Assembly (NCBI GenBank): GCA_001898625.1
Contig: MKUP01000023.1
Coordinates: 409,983-473,982 of the forward strand
From: Burkholderiales bacterium 67-32
GTDB lineage: Bacteria > Pseudomonadota > Gammaproteobacteria > Burkholderiales > Burkholderiaceae_B
Length of the DNA: 64,000 nucleotides
Direction: 5' to 3'
How positions within the stretch are numbered: position 1 is the stretch's first letter; each line of letters starts with the position of its first letter. This document shows, piece after piece, positions 43,504 through 52,210 of this stretch. Under the pieces are notes generated by a model. That model was not told where the DNA came from. It saw only the letters and a list, made by a program, of their open reading frames with translations, and did not search any database. Made by a program: the position numbers and the translations under genes.

Positions 43504-45127
43504 TATCCCTCCCGACGCGACGCCGGGCGAACCGGCGCGCCGCCGTCCCAGCCGGTGGCTGCCGTCGCTGGTATGGTTGATTCCCATCGTCGCGGCCATC
43601 GCCGGCCTCTCGTTCGCCATCAACAGCTGGTATGCCCGCGGGCCGACCATCGACATCACCTTTCGCTCGGCCGAAGGCATTGAGGCGGGCAAGACCAAGG
43701 TCCGCTACAAGGACGTCGACATCGGCCTGGTGAAATCCATCGAGCTCGCGAAAGACCGGTCGCACGTCGTCGTCGCGGTCGAGCTGACCTCCAACGCCTC
43801 CAGCTTCGCCGTCGAGGACAGCCGCTTCTGGGTGGTCAAGCCGCGCATCGCCGCCAGCGGCGTCAGCGGCCTGGGCACGCTGCTGTCGGGCGCCTACATA
43901 GGCGTGGATGCGGGGCGCTCCCAGGAACGCGAGGACTCGTTCACGGGCCTGGAGGTGCCGCCCATCGTGACCGCCGACACGCCGGGCAAGCAGTTCGTGC
44001 TGCACGCCGGCGACCTCGGTTCGCTCGATATCGGTTCGCCGGTGTATTTCCGCCGCGTCAACGTGGGCCAGGTCGTGGCCTATGACCTGGACCAGAACGG
44101 CAAGGGCGTGACCGTACGCGTGTTCGTCCGGTCGCCCTACGACAGCTTCGTCACGACCAGCACCCGGTTCTGGCATTCCAGCGGCGTCAATCTCAAGGTC
44201 GACGCCGATGGCCTGAAGCTGCAGACCGAATCGATCTCCACCGTGCTGCTGGGCGGTGTCTCGTTCATCGATTCGCCCCATCTGCCGGTGGGGCAGCCGG
44301 CGCAGGACGATGCCGTGTTCCAGCTTGCCGGCAACCAGGACGACGCGCTCAAGGTGGACGACGGTCCGCCGACCAGCGCGGTGATGTACTTCGAGCAGTC
44401 GGTCCGGGGCCTGTCGCCCGGCGCGCCGGTCGATTTCCGCGGGGTGGTCATCGGCGCCGTCCGCTCGATAGGCATCGAGTTTCGCCGCGACACCAATTCC
44501 TTCCGCCTGCCGGTGGTGGTGGACTTCTATCCCTCGCGCCTGGGCCTGCGCCGTTCCGGCGAGCCGGGCGCGCTGAATGCCGACGCGGAGCGTCGCCTGA
44601 TGGATGTGCTGATCCGCCGCGGCATGCGCGCCCAACTGCGCAACGGCAACCTGCTGACCGGGCAGATGTACATCGCCATCGATTTCTTCAAGGGAGTACC
44701 GCTGCCGGCCAGCATGGGCCGCAGCCAGGGGCTGGACGAGTTCCCGACGATCCCGGGCGCCTTCGACGAATTGCAGGGCAAGCTGGCCGATATCGTGGAC
44801 AAGATCGGCAAGGTGCCGTTCGACACCATCGGCCGCGACCTGACCGCGGCGCTGGCCGGCATGCGCGAGACCATGGCGTCCGCCGACAAGCTCGTGAAGC
44901 GGCTCGACGGCCAGGTCGCCCCGGAGATCGTGGCGACGATGGAAGACGCGCGCAAGACGCTCAAGGCCGCCGAAGGCACGTTCTCGGCCGATGCCCCCAT
45001 GCAGCAGGATCTGCGGCGCGCCTTGGTCGAACTGATGCGCACCGCCAATTCGCTGCGCCAGTTGACCGACTATCTGGAAGAGAACCCGCAGTCGCTGCTG
45101 CGCGGAAAGCCCAAGGAAGAACGATGA
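43487..45127 (+). CDS. pqiB: MCE-domain lipid transport protein PqiB
   Basis: A 546-residue protein with an N-terminal membrane anchor (LPSLVWLIPIVAAIAGLSFAI, about residues 25-45) and three MCE domains. These begin near GPTIDITFRSAEGIEAGKTKVRYKDV, GKQFVLHAGDLGSLDIGSPVYFR and VMYFEQSVRGLSPGAPVDFRGVVIG. A helical C-terminus follows that may form the needle-like tunnel seen in PqiB. It bridges the periplasm to carry lipids between membranes. Confidence 0.94.
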   Translation: MTNKPDIPPDATPGEPARRRPSRWLPSLVWLIPIVAAIAGLSFAINSWYARGPTIDITFRSAEGIEAGKTKVRYKDVDIGLVKSIELAKDRSHVVVAVELTSNASSFAVEDSRFWVVKPRIAASGVSGLGTLLSGAYIGVDAGRSQEREDSFTGLEVPPIVTADTPGKQFVLHAGDLGSLDIGSPVYFRRVNVGQVVAYDLDQNGKGVTVRVFVRSPYDSFVTTSTRFWHSSGVNLKVDADGLKLQTESISTVLLGGVSFIDSPHLPVGQPAQDDAVFQLAGNQDDALKVDDGPPTSAVMYFEQSVRGLSPGAPVDFRGVVIGAVRSIGIEFRRDTNSFRLPVVVDFYPSRLGLRRSGEPGALNADAERRLMDVLIRRGMRAQLRNGNLLTGQMYIAIDFFKGVPLPASMGRSQGLDEFPTIPGAFDELQGKLADIVDKIGKVPFDTIGRDLTAALAGMRETMASADKLVKRLDGQVAPEIVATMEDARKTLKAAEGTFSADAPMQQDLRRALVELMRTANSLRQLTDYLEENPQSLLRGKPKEER

Positions 45128-45735
45128 AGACATTCGTGCTGGCCATGGCGGCGCTGGCCGCGGGACTGTCGGGATGCGCCGCGCCGGTCGCGCCCGACGT
45201 CTACACGCTGCAGGCCCCGTCCCGGGAAGCGGCCGCCGTGCCCTCGGCCGGACCGGCCATGGTGATCGACCTCGCCCCCGTGGCGCTGCCCGAACGCTTG
45301 CGCCGCCGCCAGATCGTGCTGCGCGAGGATGGCGCGAAGGTGCAGATGCTGGAAGGGCAGCGGTGGTCCGCCACGCTGGGGGACGAGTTGCAGGACGCCC
45401 TGTCCTCGGCGCTCCAGGGCCGGCTGCATGCGGTGGACGTGGCCAAGGGCGGCGTGGCGGGCAAGCCCGCCTACCGCATCAACGTCGAGTTCTCGCGGTT
45501 GGACGCGCGCCTGGGCGGACCGGTCGAGGCCACGGTGGCGTGGTCGGTCAAGCCATCGGCCGGCGGCGCGAAGCAGGTCTGCCTGGGCCGCTTCGAGCAG
45601 GCCGCGGCCGGCGGATCGGTCGCCGACGTGGTGGCGGCGCACCAGGGCCTGGTCGCCCTGGTGGCCGATGCCATCGCCGCCAGCGTGCGCGCGGTGCCGG
45701 GCGGCGGCCAGGCGCCGCACTGCGCGGCGAGCTAG
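45124..45735 (+). CDS. pqiC: PqiC family outer-membrane lipoprotein
   Basis: A 203-residue lipoprotein. The signal peptide ends in the lipobox LSGC with C18 as the lipidated residue. The mature part has the PqiC/YmbA fold (YTLQAPS, then ALPERLRRRQIVLREDGAKVQMLEGQRWSATLGDELQDALSSAL). It is the outer-membrane anchor point for PqiB and the last gene of the operon, overlapping pqiB by 4 bp. Confidence 0.93.
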   Translation: MKTFVLAMAALAAGLSGCAAPVAPDVYTLQAPSREAAAVPSAGPAMVIDLAPVALPERLRRRQIVLREDGAKVQMLEGQRWSATLGDELQDALSSALQGRLHAVDVAKGGVAGKPAYRINVEFSRLDARLGGPVEATVAWSVKPSAGGAKQVCLGRFEQAAAGGSVADVVAAHQGLVALVADAIAASVRAVPGGGQAPHCAAS

Positions 45736-45754
45736 ACGAACAGGCCTCGGGGCC

Positions 45755-46963
45755 TCAAGCGATCGTCCTGGCCTTGCGCACGCTGTCGATCAGCGAGCTG
45801 CGTAGCAGGAACTGGCGGTGCCGCTGCGGATCGTCGGCGATCCTGCGGATATCGTCCAGCGCCTGCGCGCGCACGGCGGGATCCTTCTCCTCCAGGCGCT
45901 TCTTGTTGTTGACCGTCTGCTGCTGCACGAACTCGATGTTCATCTGCCGGCGCCGGCGCTCGTAGCGATCGAAGACCGACGCGTCTTCTTCGCCCCGCTC
46001 GACGGCGGACAGCATGTCCACCAGCTCCATGGCATCGTGGATGCCGCAGTTCAGCCCCAGGCCGCCGATGGGGTTGTTGACGTGCGCGGCGTCGCCCGCC
46101 AGGAACACCCGGCCCTGCCGGAAGCGTGCCGCCACCCGCTGGTGGACGCGGTAGATGTTACGGTGCAGCACCTCGTAGGGCTCGGTCCTCGGGAACACAT
46201 GGGCAAGGCGGCGGGCCACCGCGGCGTCGCTCAGGGCTTCTTCGTCGGTCTCGTCCACGCCCGATGGAAACACCGCGCGCCAGCGCCCCTGCATGTCGTC
46301 CCCCGAGATCTTGAACAGGTTGGTCCAGGCATCGGGGTGGGCAAGGTAATTGCGGTAGCAGCAGCCCATCAGGCGTTCGAAGTCGTCCTTGACCGTGATG
46401 ACGATGAAGCGCTCGGGCCAGGTCATGCCTTCGAACGGGATGTCCAGGGCCTTGCGCAGCGCGCTGCGGCCGCCGTCGGCCGCGATCACGTAGTCGGCCT
46501 CGATGCGTACCTGTCCGTCCGGAGCCTGGGCGGTCAGGGTCACGCCGTCGTCGGTCTGCGCGACCACCGTGATGCGGTGCTCGAAGTGGACCGCCGCGTC
46601 CGCATAGGTTCGCAGCTTCTCGATCCCCATGTTGCCGAGCTTGTGCTGCTCGGTCTGCACGACGAAGGGGTAGGGCGTCTCGTCCTTCAGGACTTCGTGG
46701 TCGAACTGGGCCACCATGGCCTGCGCGGTCTGGTCCCAGAACTGGAAGTAGCGCGCCGTCAGGCCTTCCCTGACGAAGCGGTCGATCAGCCCCACGCGGG
46801 CGATCATCTCCAGGGTCGAGCTATGGGTGGTGGCGGCGCGCGGGCTGTCGTCCACGCACGACTCGGCCTCGTACAGCGAGACCCGGAAGCCCTGCTGCAC
46901 GGCGGCCAGCGCCGCGACGACGCCGACCGGACCGGCGCCCACTATGGCGATGTGCTTGCTCAT
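45755..46963 (-). CDS. FAD-dependent aromatic monooxygenase
   Basis: A 402-residue class A flavoprotein monooxygenase. The dinucleotide fold is IVGAGPVG (residues 7-14); the DG motif is YVIAADGGRSALRKAL, and the GD motif is GRVFLAGDAAHVNNPIGGLGLNCGIHDAMEL. Such enzymes hydroxylate aromatic or N-heteroaromatic acids with NAD(P)H and O2. It follows the enamidase-like gene with no gap (stop/start adjacent), so the pair probably acts in one pathway, perhaps degradation of a pyridine-type compound. Substrate unknown. Confidence 0.85.
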   Translation of the reverse strand: MSKHIAIVGAGPVGVVAALAAVQQGFRVSLYEAESCVDDSPRAATTHSSTLEMIARVGLIDRFVREGLTARYFQFWDQTAQAMVAQFDHEVLKDETPYPFVVQTEQHKLGNMGIEKLRTYADAAVHFEHRITVVAQTDDGVTLTAQAPDGQVRIEADYVIAADGGRSALRKALDIPFEGMTWPERFIVITVKDDFERLMGCCYRNYLAHPDAWTNLFKISGDDMQGRWRAVFPSGVDETDEEALSDAAVARRLAHVFPRTEPYEVLHRNIYRVHQRVAARFRQGRVFLAGDAAHVNNPIGGLGLNCGIHDAMELVDMLSAVERGEEDASVFDRYERRRRQMNIEFVQQQTVNNKKRLEEKDPAVRAQALDDIRRIADDPQRHRQFLLRSSLIDSVRKARTIA

Positions 46964-48160
46964 TCAATGGCCTCCGGTGGAGTAGTCCTGGGGAATGTCG
47001 CAGCGGGCGACGCGGACCGGGCGATTGCCGGCCGGCGTGTTGCGGCTCTTGCCGACGAAGCGCGGGACGCCGTCGGTCACGACGGCCGCCACCGCGGCGA
47101 TGTCGCCGTTGCGCAGGGCATCCAGCGGATCGTCCTTGGACCCGCCCACGCAGGCGTCCAGCAGGACCACGTCGGCATCCTTGCCCGGCTTGAGGAAGCC
47201 GCTGTTGATGCCGTAGACCCGGGCGTTGTTGCCGGTGGCCGCCGCGATGGCCCATTCCACCGGCATGTCGGTCAGGCTGGCCAGGTGGGTGATCGTGTAC
47301 ATCATGCCGAGCGGCATGATGCCGCTGCCGGTGGGCGTGTCGGTGGCGATCAGGAAACGGTCGAACTGGTCGGCCTTGCGCACCATGTCGCCCAGCATGA
47401 GCGTGGTGCGCAGGTTGCCCGCGGTGCAGACCTGCAGCGCGATTTCCGACTCGTACACCATCTTGGGAAAGCCTTCGTCGGGCATGGCCACGGGGCCGCC
47501 GTTGACGTGGAACGAGACATGCGGGTTCATGGCGATCAGGTGCTCGGCCCAGATGCCCGACGACCCGGGTATGGACGAGCCGCCGGTATGTACGGTGGTG
47601 ATCATGCCGTGCTTGCGCGCCCAGCCTATGGCCTGCACGTAGTCGTACGGGGTCTTGACCGCGCCGAAACCGGCCTTGGCCAGCCACACGCCCTGCGCGG
47701 CGATGTCGGCGAAGTCCTGTTCCACCAGGCCGGGTTCGATGATGATGGAGCCGGCGTACACGCGCATGCCACCCGGGCGGTAGTCCTGGAAGCAGCGCTG
47801 GGCGGCCACCGCCAGCGCCTTGACGCCGGCCGGGTCCTTGGGACGGCCGGGCGTGTGCACTTCCGAGGCGGTGATGCCGGTGGTGACCCCGCCGTGCACA
47901 TAGCTTTCCAGGAAGCCCACGGTCTTCTGCCGCGGCGTGTAGTCGCCGAAGGTGTTGTGCACCTGCGAGTCGATCAGGCCGGGAATGGCGGTGGTGCCGG
48001 CGGCGTCGATGACCACGTCGGCGCTCTCGACTTCCGCCGGACTCAGCGTGCCGACCTTGGCGATCAGTCCGTCCTGCATCAGGATGGCGTCGCCCGAGGC
48101 GTAGGGCTCGCGCCATTCACCGGTCAGTATCCGGCCCAGGTTGACGATGGCGAGTTTCAT
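46964..48160 (-). CDS. Enamidase-like amidohydrolase with unusual metal site
   Basis: A 398-residue amidohydrolase. By recalled sequence it is close to the enamidase of nicotinate fermentation in Eubacterium barkeri. Shared blocks include DYTPRQKT, PGRPKDPAG, HTGGSSIPGSS, HVNGGP and VGKSRNTPAGNRP. Enamidase hydrolyses a cyclic enamide and releases ammonia. The usual N-terminal HxH is QxH here (Q66, H68), and K162 stands where enamidase has a bridging glutamate. H191, H218 and D274 are kept. A carboxylated lysine could still hold two metals. It lies in an operon with an FAD monooxygenase and an amino-acid-synthesis-family gene. Confidence 0.8.
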   Translation of the reverse strand: MKLAIVNLGRILTGEWREPYASGDAILMQDGLIAKVGTLSPAEVESADVVIDAAGTTAIPGLIDSQVHNTFGDYTPRQKTVGFLESYVHGGVTTGITASEVHTPGRPKDPAGVKALAVAAQRCFQDYRPGGMRVYAGSIIIEPGLVEQDFADIAAQGVWLAKAGFGAVKTPYDYVQAIGWARKHGMITTVHTGGSSIPGSSGIWAEHLIAMNPHVSFHVNGGPVAMPDEGFPKMVYESEIALQVCTAGNLRTTLMLGDMVRKADQFDRFLIATDTPTGSGIMPLGMMYTITHLASLTDMPVEWAIAAATGNNARVYGINSGFLKPGKDADVVLLDACVGGSKDDPLDALRNGDIAAVAAVVTDGVPRFVGKSRNTPAGNRPVRVARCDIPQDYSTGGH

Positions 48161-48170
48161 CGTGCGCTCC

Positions 48171-48749
48171 TCAAACGAGTCCGTCCTTGCCCTGCGCGTC
48201 CCGCAGCCGCAGGCCGCCCACGCGGGCGTTGAGCCGCTCGCGGTTGGAGACCGCGAACACCAGCGCGATCTCGTCGGGCAGGGGGCCGTCGGCGAAATAC
48301 AGCGTCATGGCGTTATAGAGCGAGCGCACGTACAGCGCATCCTTGGAGGCGAGCGGCACGTCCAGTACCGTGCCCGGGCCGCCGATCTTGGTCACCGACG
48401 AGATCCAGGCCTTGCCGCCGCCGATCTCCTTGCGCAGGGGTTCGGCCGACGCCGTCGTCAGCAGTGCGTTGGCATGTTCCTGTTCGCCGCCCAGCCCGAC
48501 GACGCCGGCCTTGCCGTACGACAGGACGGGGTGGTCGCCATAGGCCGCGCGCAGCCGGGCGGCCATGCGGGCGCCCAGTTCGGGGCTGGCCTCGATCATG
48601 GGCGACAGGTCTTCGACGTATCGGCCGGCGTAGGGGTTTTCCACGAAGGCCACGATGGCCGCTTTGCGCAGCGATTCGTCGGCCGGCCGGCCGGCTTCCT
48701 CGAGCTTCTCTTCCACGATCGCCTGCCACCTGCGTACTTTCAATTGCAT
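48171..48749 (-). CDS. Amino acid synthesis family protein (PF06684 type)
   Basis: A 192-residue protein. I recognise the family from blocks such as SYGKAGVVGLGGEQEHANALLT and GGKAWISSVTKIGGPGTVLDVPLASKDALYVRSLYNAMTLYF. The Pfam name is 'amino acid synthesis', but the biochemical role is not established. It is the first gene of the minus-strand operon with the enamidase-like and FAD monooxygenase genes, 10 bp upstream of the former. It may act on a ring-opened N-containing intermediate; this is inference. Confidence 0.75.
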   Translation of the reverse strand: MQLKVRRWQAIVEEKLEEAGRPADESLRKAAIVAFVENPYAGRYVEDLSPMIEASPELGARMAARLRAAYGDHPVLSYGKAGVVGLGGEQEHANALLTTASAEPLRKEIGGGKAWISSVTKIGGPGTVLDVPLASKDALYVRSLYNAMTLYFADGPLPDEIALVFAVSNRERLNARVGGLRLRDAQGKDGLV

Positions 48750-48797
48750 GTGTCGCTCCTGACGTCAGCCACCCTCGGGTGAGGGTTCCAAATTCTT

Positions 48798-48835
48798 GTT
48801 GAACCGAATGTTCGACGATGTTATTGTCATACAAT
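48798..48835. promoter_or_regulatory. Operator region between divergent catabolic operons
   Basis: A 13-bp dyad ATTGTCATACAAT (48823-48835, perfect arms ATTGT/ACAAT) lies 31 bp before the plus-strand ATG. A second imperfect dyad, GTTGAAC (48798-48804) with GTTCGAC (48810-48816), is just upstream. The first dyad resembles sites of FadR-subfamily GntR regulators, and such a gene follows at 49537. Confidence 0.55.
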
Positions 48836-48865
48836 CATAAAGTCAATGAAGTCCAGGAGGGCTCC

Positions 48866-49522
48866 ATGCGCGGATGCGCCATTCTGTTCTCGGAGATGAA
48901 GCCGGCCCCCGAGTGGGAAGAGAAGTTCAACCGCTGGTACGACACCGAACACATTCCTATCCGCATGGGCTTGCGCGGTTTCGTCAGTGCCCAGCGCTAC
49001 GCGGCATCCGAGCGCAACTACCTGGCCGTCTATGAAATGGACGATCTGGCCGCGCTGCGCACCGTCGCCTACCAGGCCATCAAGCAGCATCCTTCCGAGG
49101 AAACGGCCTGGATGCTGCGCAACGTCTCCGGCTTCACGCGCTACCTGTGCGAGGAAATCGGCCGCGCCGGCGATGACTCGCCCGAAGCGCTCGATGCCCC
49201 GGTGCTGTATGCCGTCTGGTTCAACGTGCCCGGCGAGCACCTGGCCGATTTCGATGCCTGGTACGAACAGGACCACGTGCCGCTGCTGCTGGAGTGCCCG
49301 CAGTGGCGCGCGGTGCGGCGCTTCCACGTCAAGGACGGCGAGCCGGGACGCTACAACCGGCTGGCGCTGCACTACCTGGACGACGCCGGGGCGCTGGAGT
49401 CGCCGGCCCGCGCCAAGGCGCGCGCCACGCCCTGGCGCGCGCGCCTGGCCGATCAGCCCTGGTTCAAGGGGGCCTATGACCTGTTCGACCGCCACCAGGC
49501 CCGGCAACGGCCGCCGCTGTGA
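48866..49522 (+). CDS. Duplicated dimeric alpha-beta barrel protein (EthD-like)
   Basis: A 218-residue protein built from two similar ferredoxin-like halves. Each carries the same core: FNRWYDTEHIPIRM near residue 18 and FDAWYEQDHVPLLL near 130. It resembles EthD or other stress-type alpha-beta barrel proteins fused in tandem. The start ATG follows a perfect AGGAGG. It heads the plus-strand operon with a GntR regulator and a Bug protein, and is divergent from the enamidase operon. An enzymatic or product-binding role is possible; unknown. Confidence 0.7.
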   Translation: MRGCAILFSEMKPAPEWEEKFNRWYDTEHIPIRMGLRGFVSAQRYAASERNYLAVYEMDDLAALRTVAYQAIKQHPSEETAWMLRNVSGFTRYLCEEIGRAGDDSPEALDAPVLYAVWFNVPGEHLADFDAWYEQDHVPLLLECPQWRAVRRFHVKDGEPGRYNRLALHYLDDAGALESPARAKARATPWRARLADQPWFKGAYDLFDRHQARQRPPL

Positions 49523-49536
49523 TCGGAGACGACACC

Positions 49537-50205
49537 ATGGACCTGAAGATATCCCCGCGCTCGGTGCAACAGGAAACGGTGCGCCTGGTGCGCGAAGCCA
49601 TCACCAGCGGCTACTTCAAGCCGGGCGAACGGCTGGTCGAGGCCAAGCTGTGCAGCCTGCTGGGCGTCAGCCGCACTTCCGTGCGCGAGGCGCTGCGGGT
49701 GCTGGCGACGGAAAAGCTCATCACCATCGTGCCCAACAAGGGGCCGTCGGTGGCCGAACTGAGCTGGGAAGAAGCCGAGAACATCTATCACCTGCGCGCG
49801 CTGCTCGAAGGCGAGGCCGCCGCGCTGGCGGCCGGGCGCGTCAAGCCGGACGACCTGCGCCGCATGCGCGAGGCGCTCGACATCTTTGCCGCCGCCGTCG
49901 ACCAGCAGGACTGGAAGACGCGCATCTCGGCCACGGCGGATTTCTACGAAGTGATCATCCAATGCTGCGGGAACGCGATCATGGGCGAGGTGCTGCACGG
50001 CCTGCTGACACGCATCAACTTCCTGCGGGCCCGGACCATGGCCAGCCCCGGCCGCGCCAAGCACAGCGTGCGCGAGCTCGAGAGCATCTATGACGCGCTG
50101 GAAAAAGGCGATGCCCGCGTGGCACGCGCCGTGGCCGTGGCGCACGTGAAGGCGGCCGAGGCCGAAGCACGCGACGTCTACCGGGAAATGAATCACGCAG
50201 CCTGA
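49537..50205 (+). CDS. GntR family regulator (FadR/FCD subfamily)
   Basis: A 222-residue regulator. The winged helix is VREAITSGYFKPGERLVEAKLCSLLGVSRTSVREALRVLATEKLITIVPNKG. The all-helical FCD effector domain follows, with metal-ligand-like residues in HLRALLEGEAAALAA and ESIYDALEKGDARVARAVAVAHV. ATG 49537 after GGAG was chosen over a GTG overlapping the previous stop. It likely controls both divergent operons through the dyad at 48823. Confidence 0.92.
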   Translation: MDLKISPRSVQQETVRLVREAITSGYFKPGERLVEAKLCSLLGVSRTSVREALRVLATEKLITIVPNKGPSVAELSWEEAENIYHLRALLEGEAAALAAGRVKPDDLRRMREALDIFAAAVDQQDWKTRISATADFYEVIIQCCGNAIMGEVLHGLLTRINFLRARTMASPGRAKHSVRELESIYDALEKGDARVARAVAVAHVKAAEAEARDVYREMNHAA

Positions 50206-50234
50206 TTTTTCAACCACGCATGGCGGGGGATGGC

Positions 50235-51197
50235 ATGGAAATGAAGTGGCGATTTGCAGGGGTTCTTCTTTCACTGGCCACGGCGGGCGCCGCGCATGCG
50301 GCATGGCCCGAGCGCGCGATCACGCTGGTCGTGCCGTTCGCCGCCGGTGGCAATACCGACAGCATCGCGCGGATCACCGCCGAATGGCTGACCACCCGGC
50401 TCAAGCAGACGGTGGTGGTCGACAACCGGCCCGGCGCCAATGGCGCGATCGCCGCCGACTACGTGGCGCGGGCCAAGCCGGACGGCTACACCTTGTTCAT
50501 GGCGACGGCGCCGCAGATGGCCATCGTGCCGTACCTGCAGAAGGTACGCTACGACCCGATCAAGGATTTCGCGCCGGTGTCGATCGTGGCGACCAACGAG
50601 TTCGCGCTGGCGGTGCATCCGAGCTTCGCGGCCAAGACGCTGCCTGAGCTGGTGTCCTACGTGAAGGCGCATCCTGGCCAGGTGGCGTATGCCTCGGCGG
50701 GCAGCGGGTCGGTCAGCCATTTGACGATGGCGATGTTCGTCAAGCGCGCGGAGCTGTCGATGATCCACGCGCCGTATCGCGGCGGCGCGCCGGCGATCGC
50801 CGACGTGGTGGGCGGGCAGGTGCCGATGTATTTCGCGAACGTGGCCGAGGTGCTGCCTTATTCGACGACGAACCGGCTGCGCATCGTCGCTACCTCCGGC
50901 ACCAAGCCTTCCGCCGACCTGCCGGGTGTCAAGACCGTTGCCGAGCAGGGCTATCCGGGCTTCACGACCGAGACCTGGAACGGCGTGGCGGCCCCGGCCG
51001 GCACGCCTGCCGAGATCGTCAACAAGATTGCCGACTCCTTGGCCGAAGCGGGCCGGAACGCCGAGTTCGGCGCCAAGCTTGCCGCCATCGGCGTCAGCGT
51101 GCTGTGCAATACGCCCGAGGAGTTCGCCAGGAAGCTGGTCGCGGACAACAAGTTGTGGTCCGCGGCGGTGAAGGAGTCGGGCGCGTCGCTGGACTGA
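50235..51197 (+). CDS. Bug/TctC-family periplasmic binding protein
   Basis: A 320-residue binding protein. The signal peptide (FAGVLLSLATAGAAHA) is followed by AWPERAITLVVPFAAGGNTDSIARI, with VDNRPGANGAIAADY and KPDGYTL blocks. The start at 50235 has a G-rich ribosome site; ATGs at 50220 and 50241 are also in frame. It is the third gene of the EthD-like/GntR/Bug operon, so it probably binds the substrate degraded by the divergent enamidase operon. Confidence 0.92.
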   Translation: MEMKWRFAGVLLSLATAGAAHAAWPERAITLVVPFAAGGNTDSIARITAEWLTTRLKQTVVVDNRPGANGAIAADYVARAKPDGYTLFMATAPQMAIVPYLQKVRYDPIKDFAPVSIVATNEFALAVHPSFAAKTLPELVSYVKAHPGQVAYASAGSGSVSHLTMAMFVKRAELSMIHAPYRGGAPAIADVVGGQVPMYFANVAEVLPYSTTNRLRIVATSGTKPSADLPGVKTVAEQGYPGFTTETWNGVAAPAGTPAEIVNKIADSLAEAGRNAEFGAKLAAIGVSVLCNTPEEFARKLVADNKLWSAAVKESGASLD

Positions 51198-51206
51198 GCC
51201 GGCACG

Positions 51207-52175
51207 CTACTCGGGCTTGATCCCCGCGGCGCGGATGACCCGGGTCCAGCGGCCGATTTCCTCGCCGATGTAGGTGCGGAAGTCCTCGGGCGTCGAGGGC
51301 ACGGGCTCGGCGCCGAAGCGGGCCAGTTGCTCGCGGGTCTCGGGCGTGCCGAATCCCTTCTGCAGGATGGCGTTCAACTGCTTGACGACGTCGGGCGGCA
51401 TGCCGGCCGGTCCGACCACGCCGAACCAGGCCGGGCTGTCGATCTGCGGGAATCCGCCTTCCCCCATCGAGGGGACGTCGGGCAGCAGGGGCGAGCGCTG
51501 CTTGCGCGTGACGGCGATGGCCTTGACGCGGCCCGTGGGCAGGTACTGCATGGCGGTGCTGAACGAGGTCTCGATGAACAGCATGACGTCGCCGGCCAGC
51601 AGGCCCTGCGCGGCGGGCGTGGTGCCCCGGTAGGGCACGTGCGTCAGCGCGATGCCGGCGGCGTGGTTCAGGGACTCGCCCACCATGTGGCCGACCGAGC
51701 CGATGCCGGCGGACGCGTAGGTGACCTTGCCGGGGTTCTGCCTGGCATAGGCGATCAGGCCGGGCAGGTCCCCGAAGGGGGCGTCCCGGGTCGCCAGGAT
51801 GATGCCGCTGGTGGCCGACGCGTTGCCGATGGGCGTGAAATCCTTTTGCGCGTCGAACGGCAGTTTGGCCATCAGGCCCGGATTGATGCCGAAGCTGCTG
51901 ATGGTGCCCATGCCTATCGTGTAGCCGTCCGGCGCCGCTTTGGCGATGACATCCGTGCCCGCCACGCCGCCCGCGCCGCTGCGGTTGTCGACGACGACGG
52001 GCTGCCCCAGCTGGTCGCTGATCATCCTGGCCAGCAGGCGGGCGGTCAGGTCGGCGGGGCCGCCGGCCGCCATGGGAACGATGAAGCGGATGGGCCGGTT
52101 GGGATAGGTGGCCAGGGCGCTGCCGGCGGCCAGCGCCAGCGCGATGCCCGCAAGAATGCGTCGGGTAAGGGTCAT
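51207..52175 (-). CDS. Bug/TctC-family periplasmic binding protein
   Basis: A 322-residue binding protein. MTLTRRILAGIALALAAGSALA is the signal peptide, with mature start TYPNRPIRFIVPMAAGGPADLTARL and a VDNRSGAGGVAG block. The start follows CAGGAGAC. It lies 35 bp downstream of an aldehyde dehydrogenase gene on the same strand, so the two are likely co-transcribed. It is convergent with the Bug gene ending at 51197, only 9 bp away. Confidence 0.92.
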   Translation of the reverse strand: MTLTRRILAGIALALAAGSALATYPNRPIRFIVPMAAGGPADLTARLLARMISDQLGQPVVVDNRSGAGGVAGTDVIAKAAPDGYTIGMGTISSFGINPGLMAKLPFDAQKDFTPIGNASATSGIILATRDAPFGDLPGLIAYARQNPGKVTYASAGIGSVGHMVGESLNHAAGIALTHVPYRGTTPAAQGLLAGDVMLFIETSFSTAMQYLPTGRVKAIAVTRKQRSPLLPDVPSMGEGGFPQIDSPAWFGVVGPAGMPPDVVKQLNAILQKGFGTPETREQLARFGAEPVPSTPEDFRTYIGEEIGRWTRVIRAAGIKPE

Positions 52176-52210
52176 GATGCTTGTCTCCTGGATGGTTGTG
52201 ACGGCGCGGG

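Noticed and set aside
45740-45753. Short hairpin AGGCC-TCGG-GGCCT after pqiC
   Set aside because: A 5-bp stem with no T-run, overlapping the end of the convergent gene; too weak to call a terminator.
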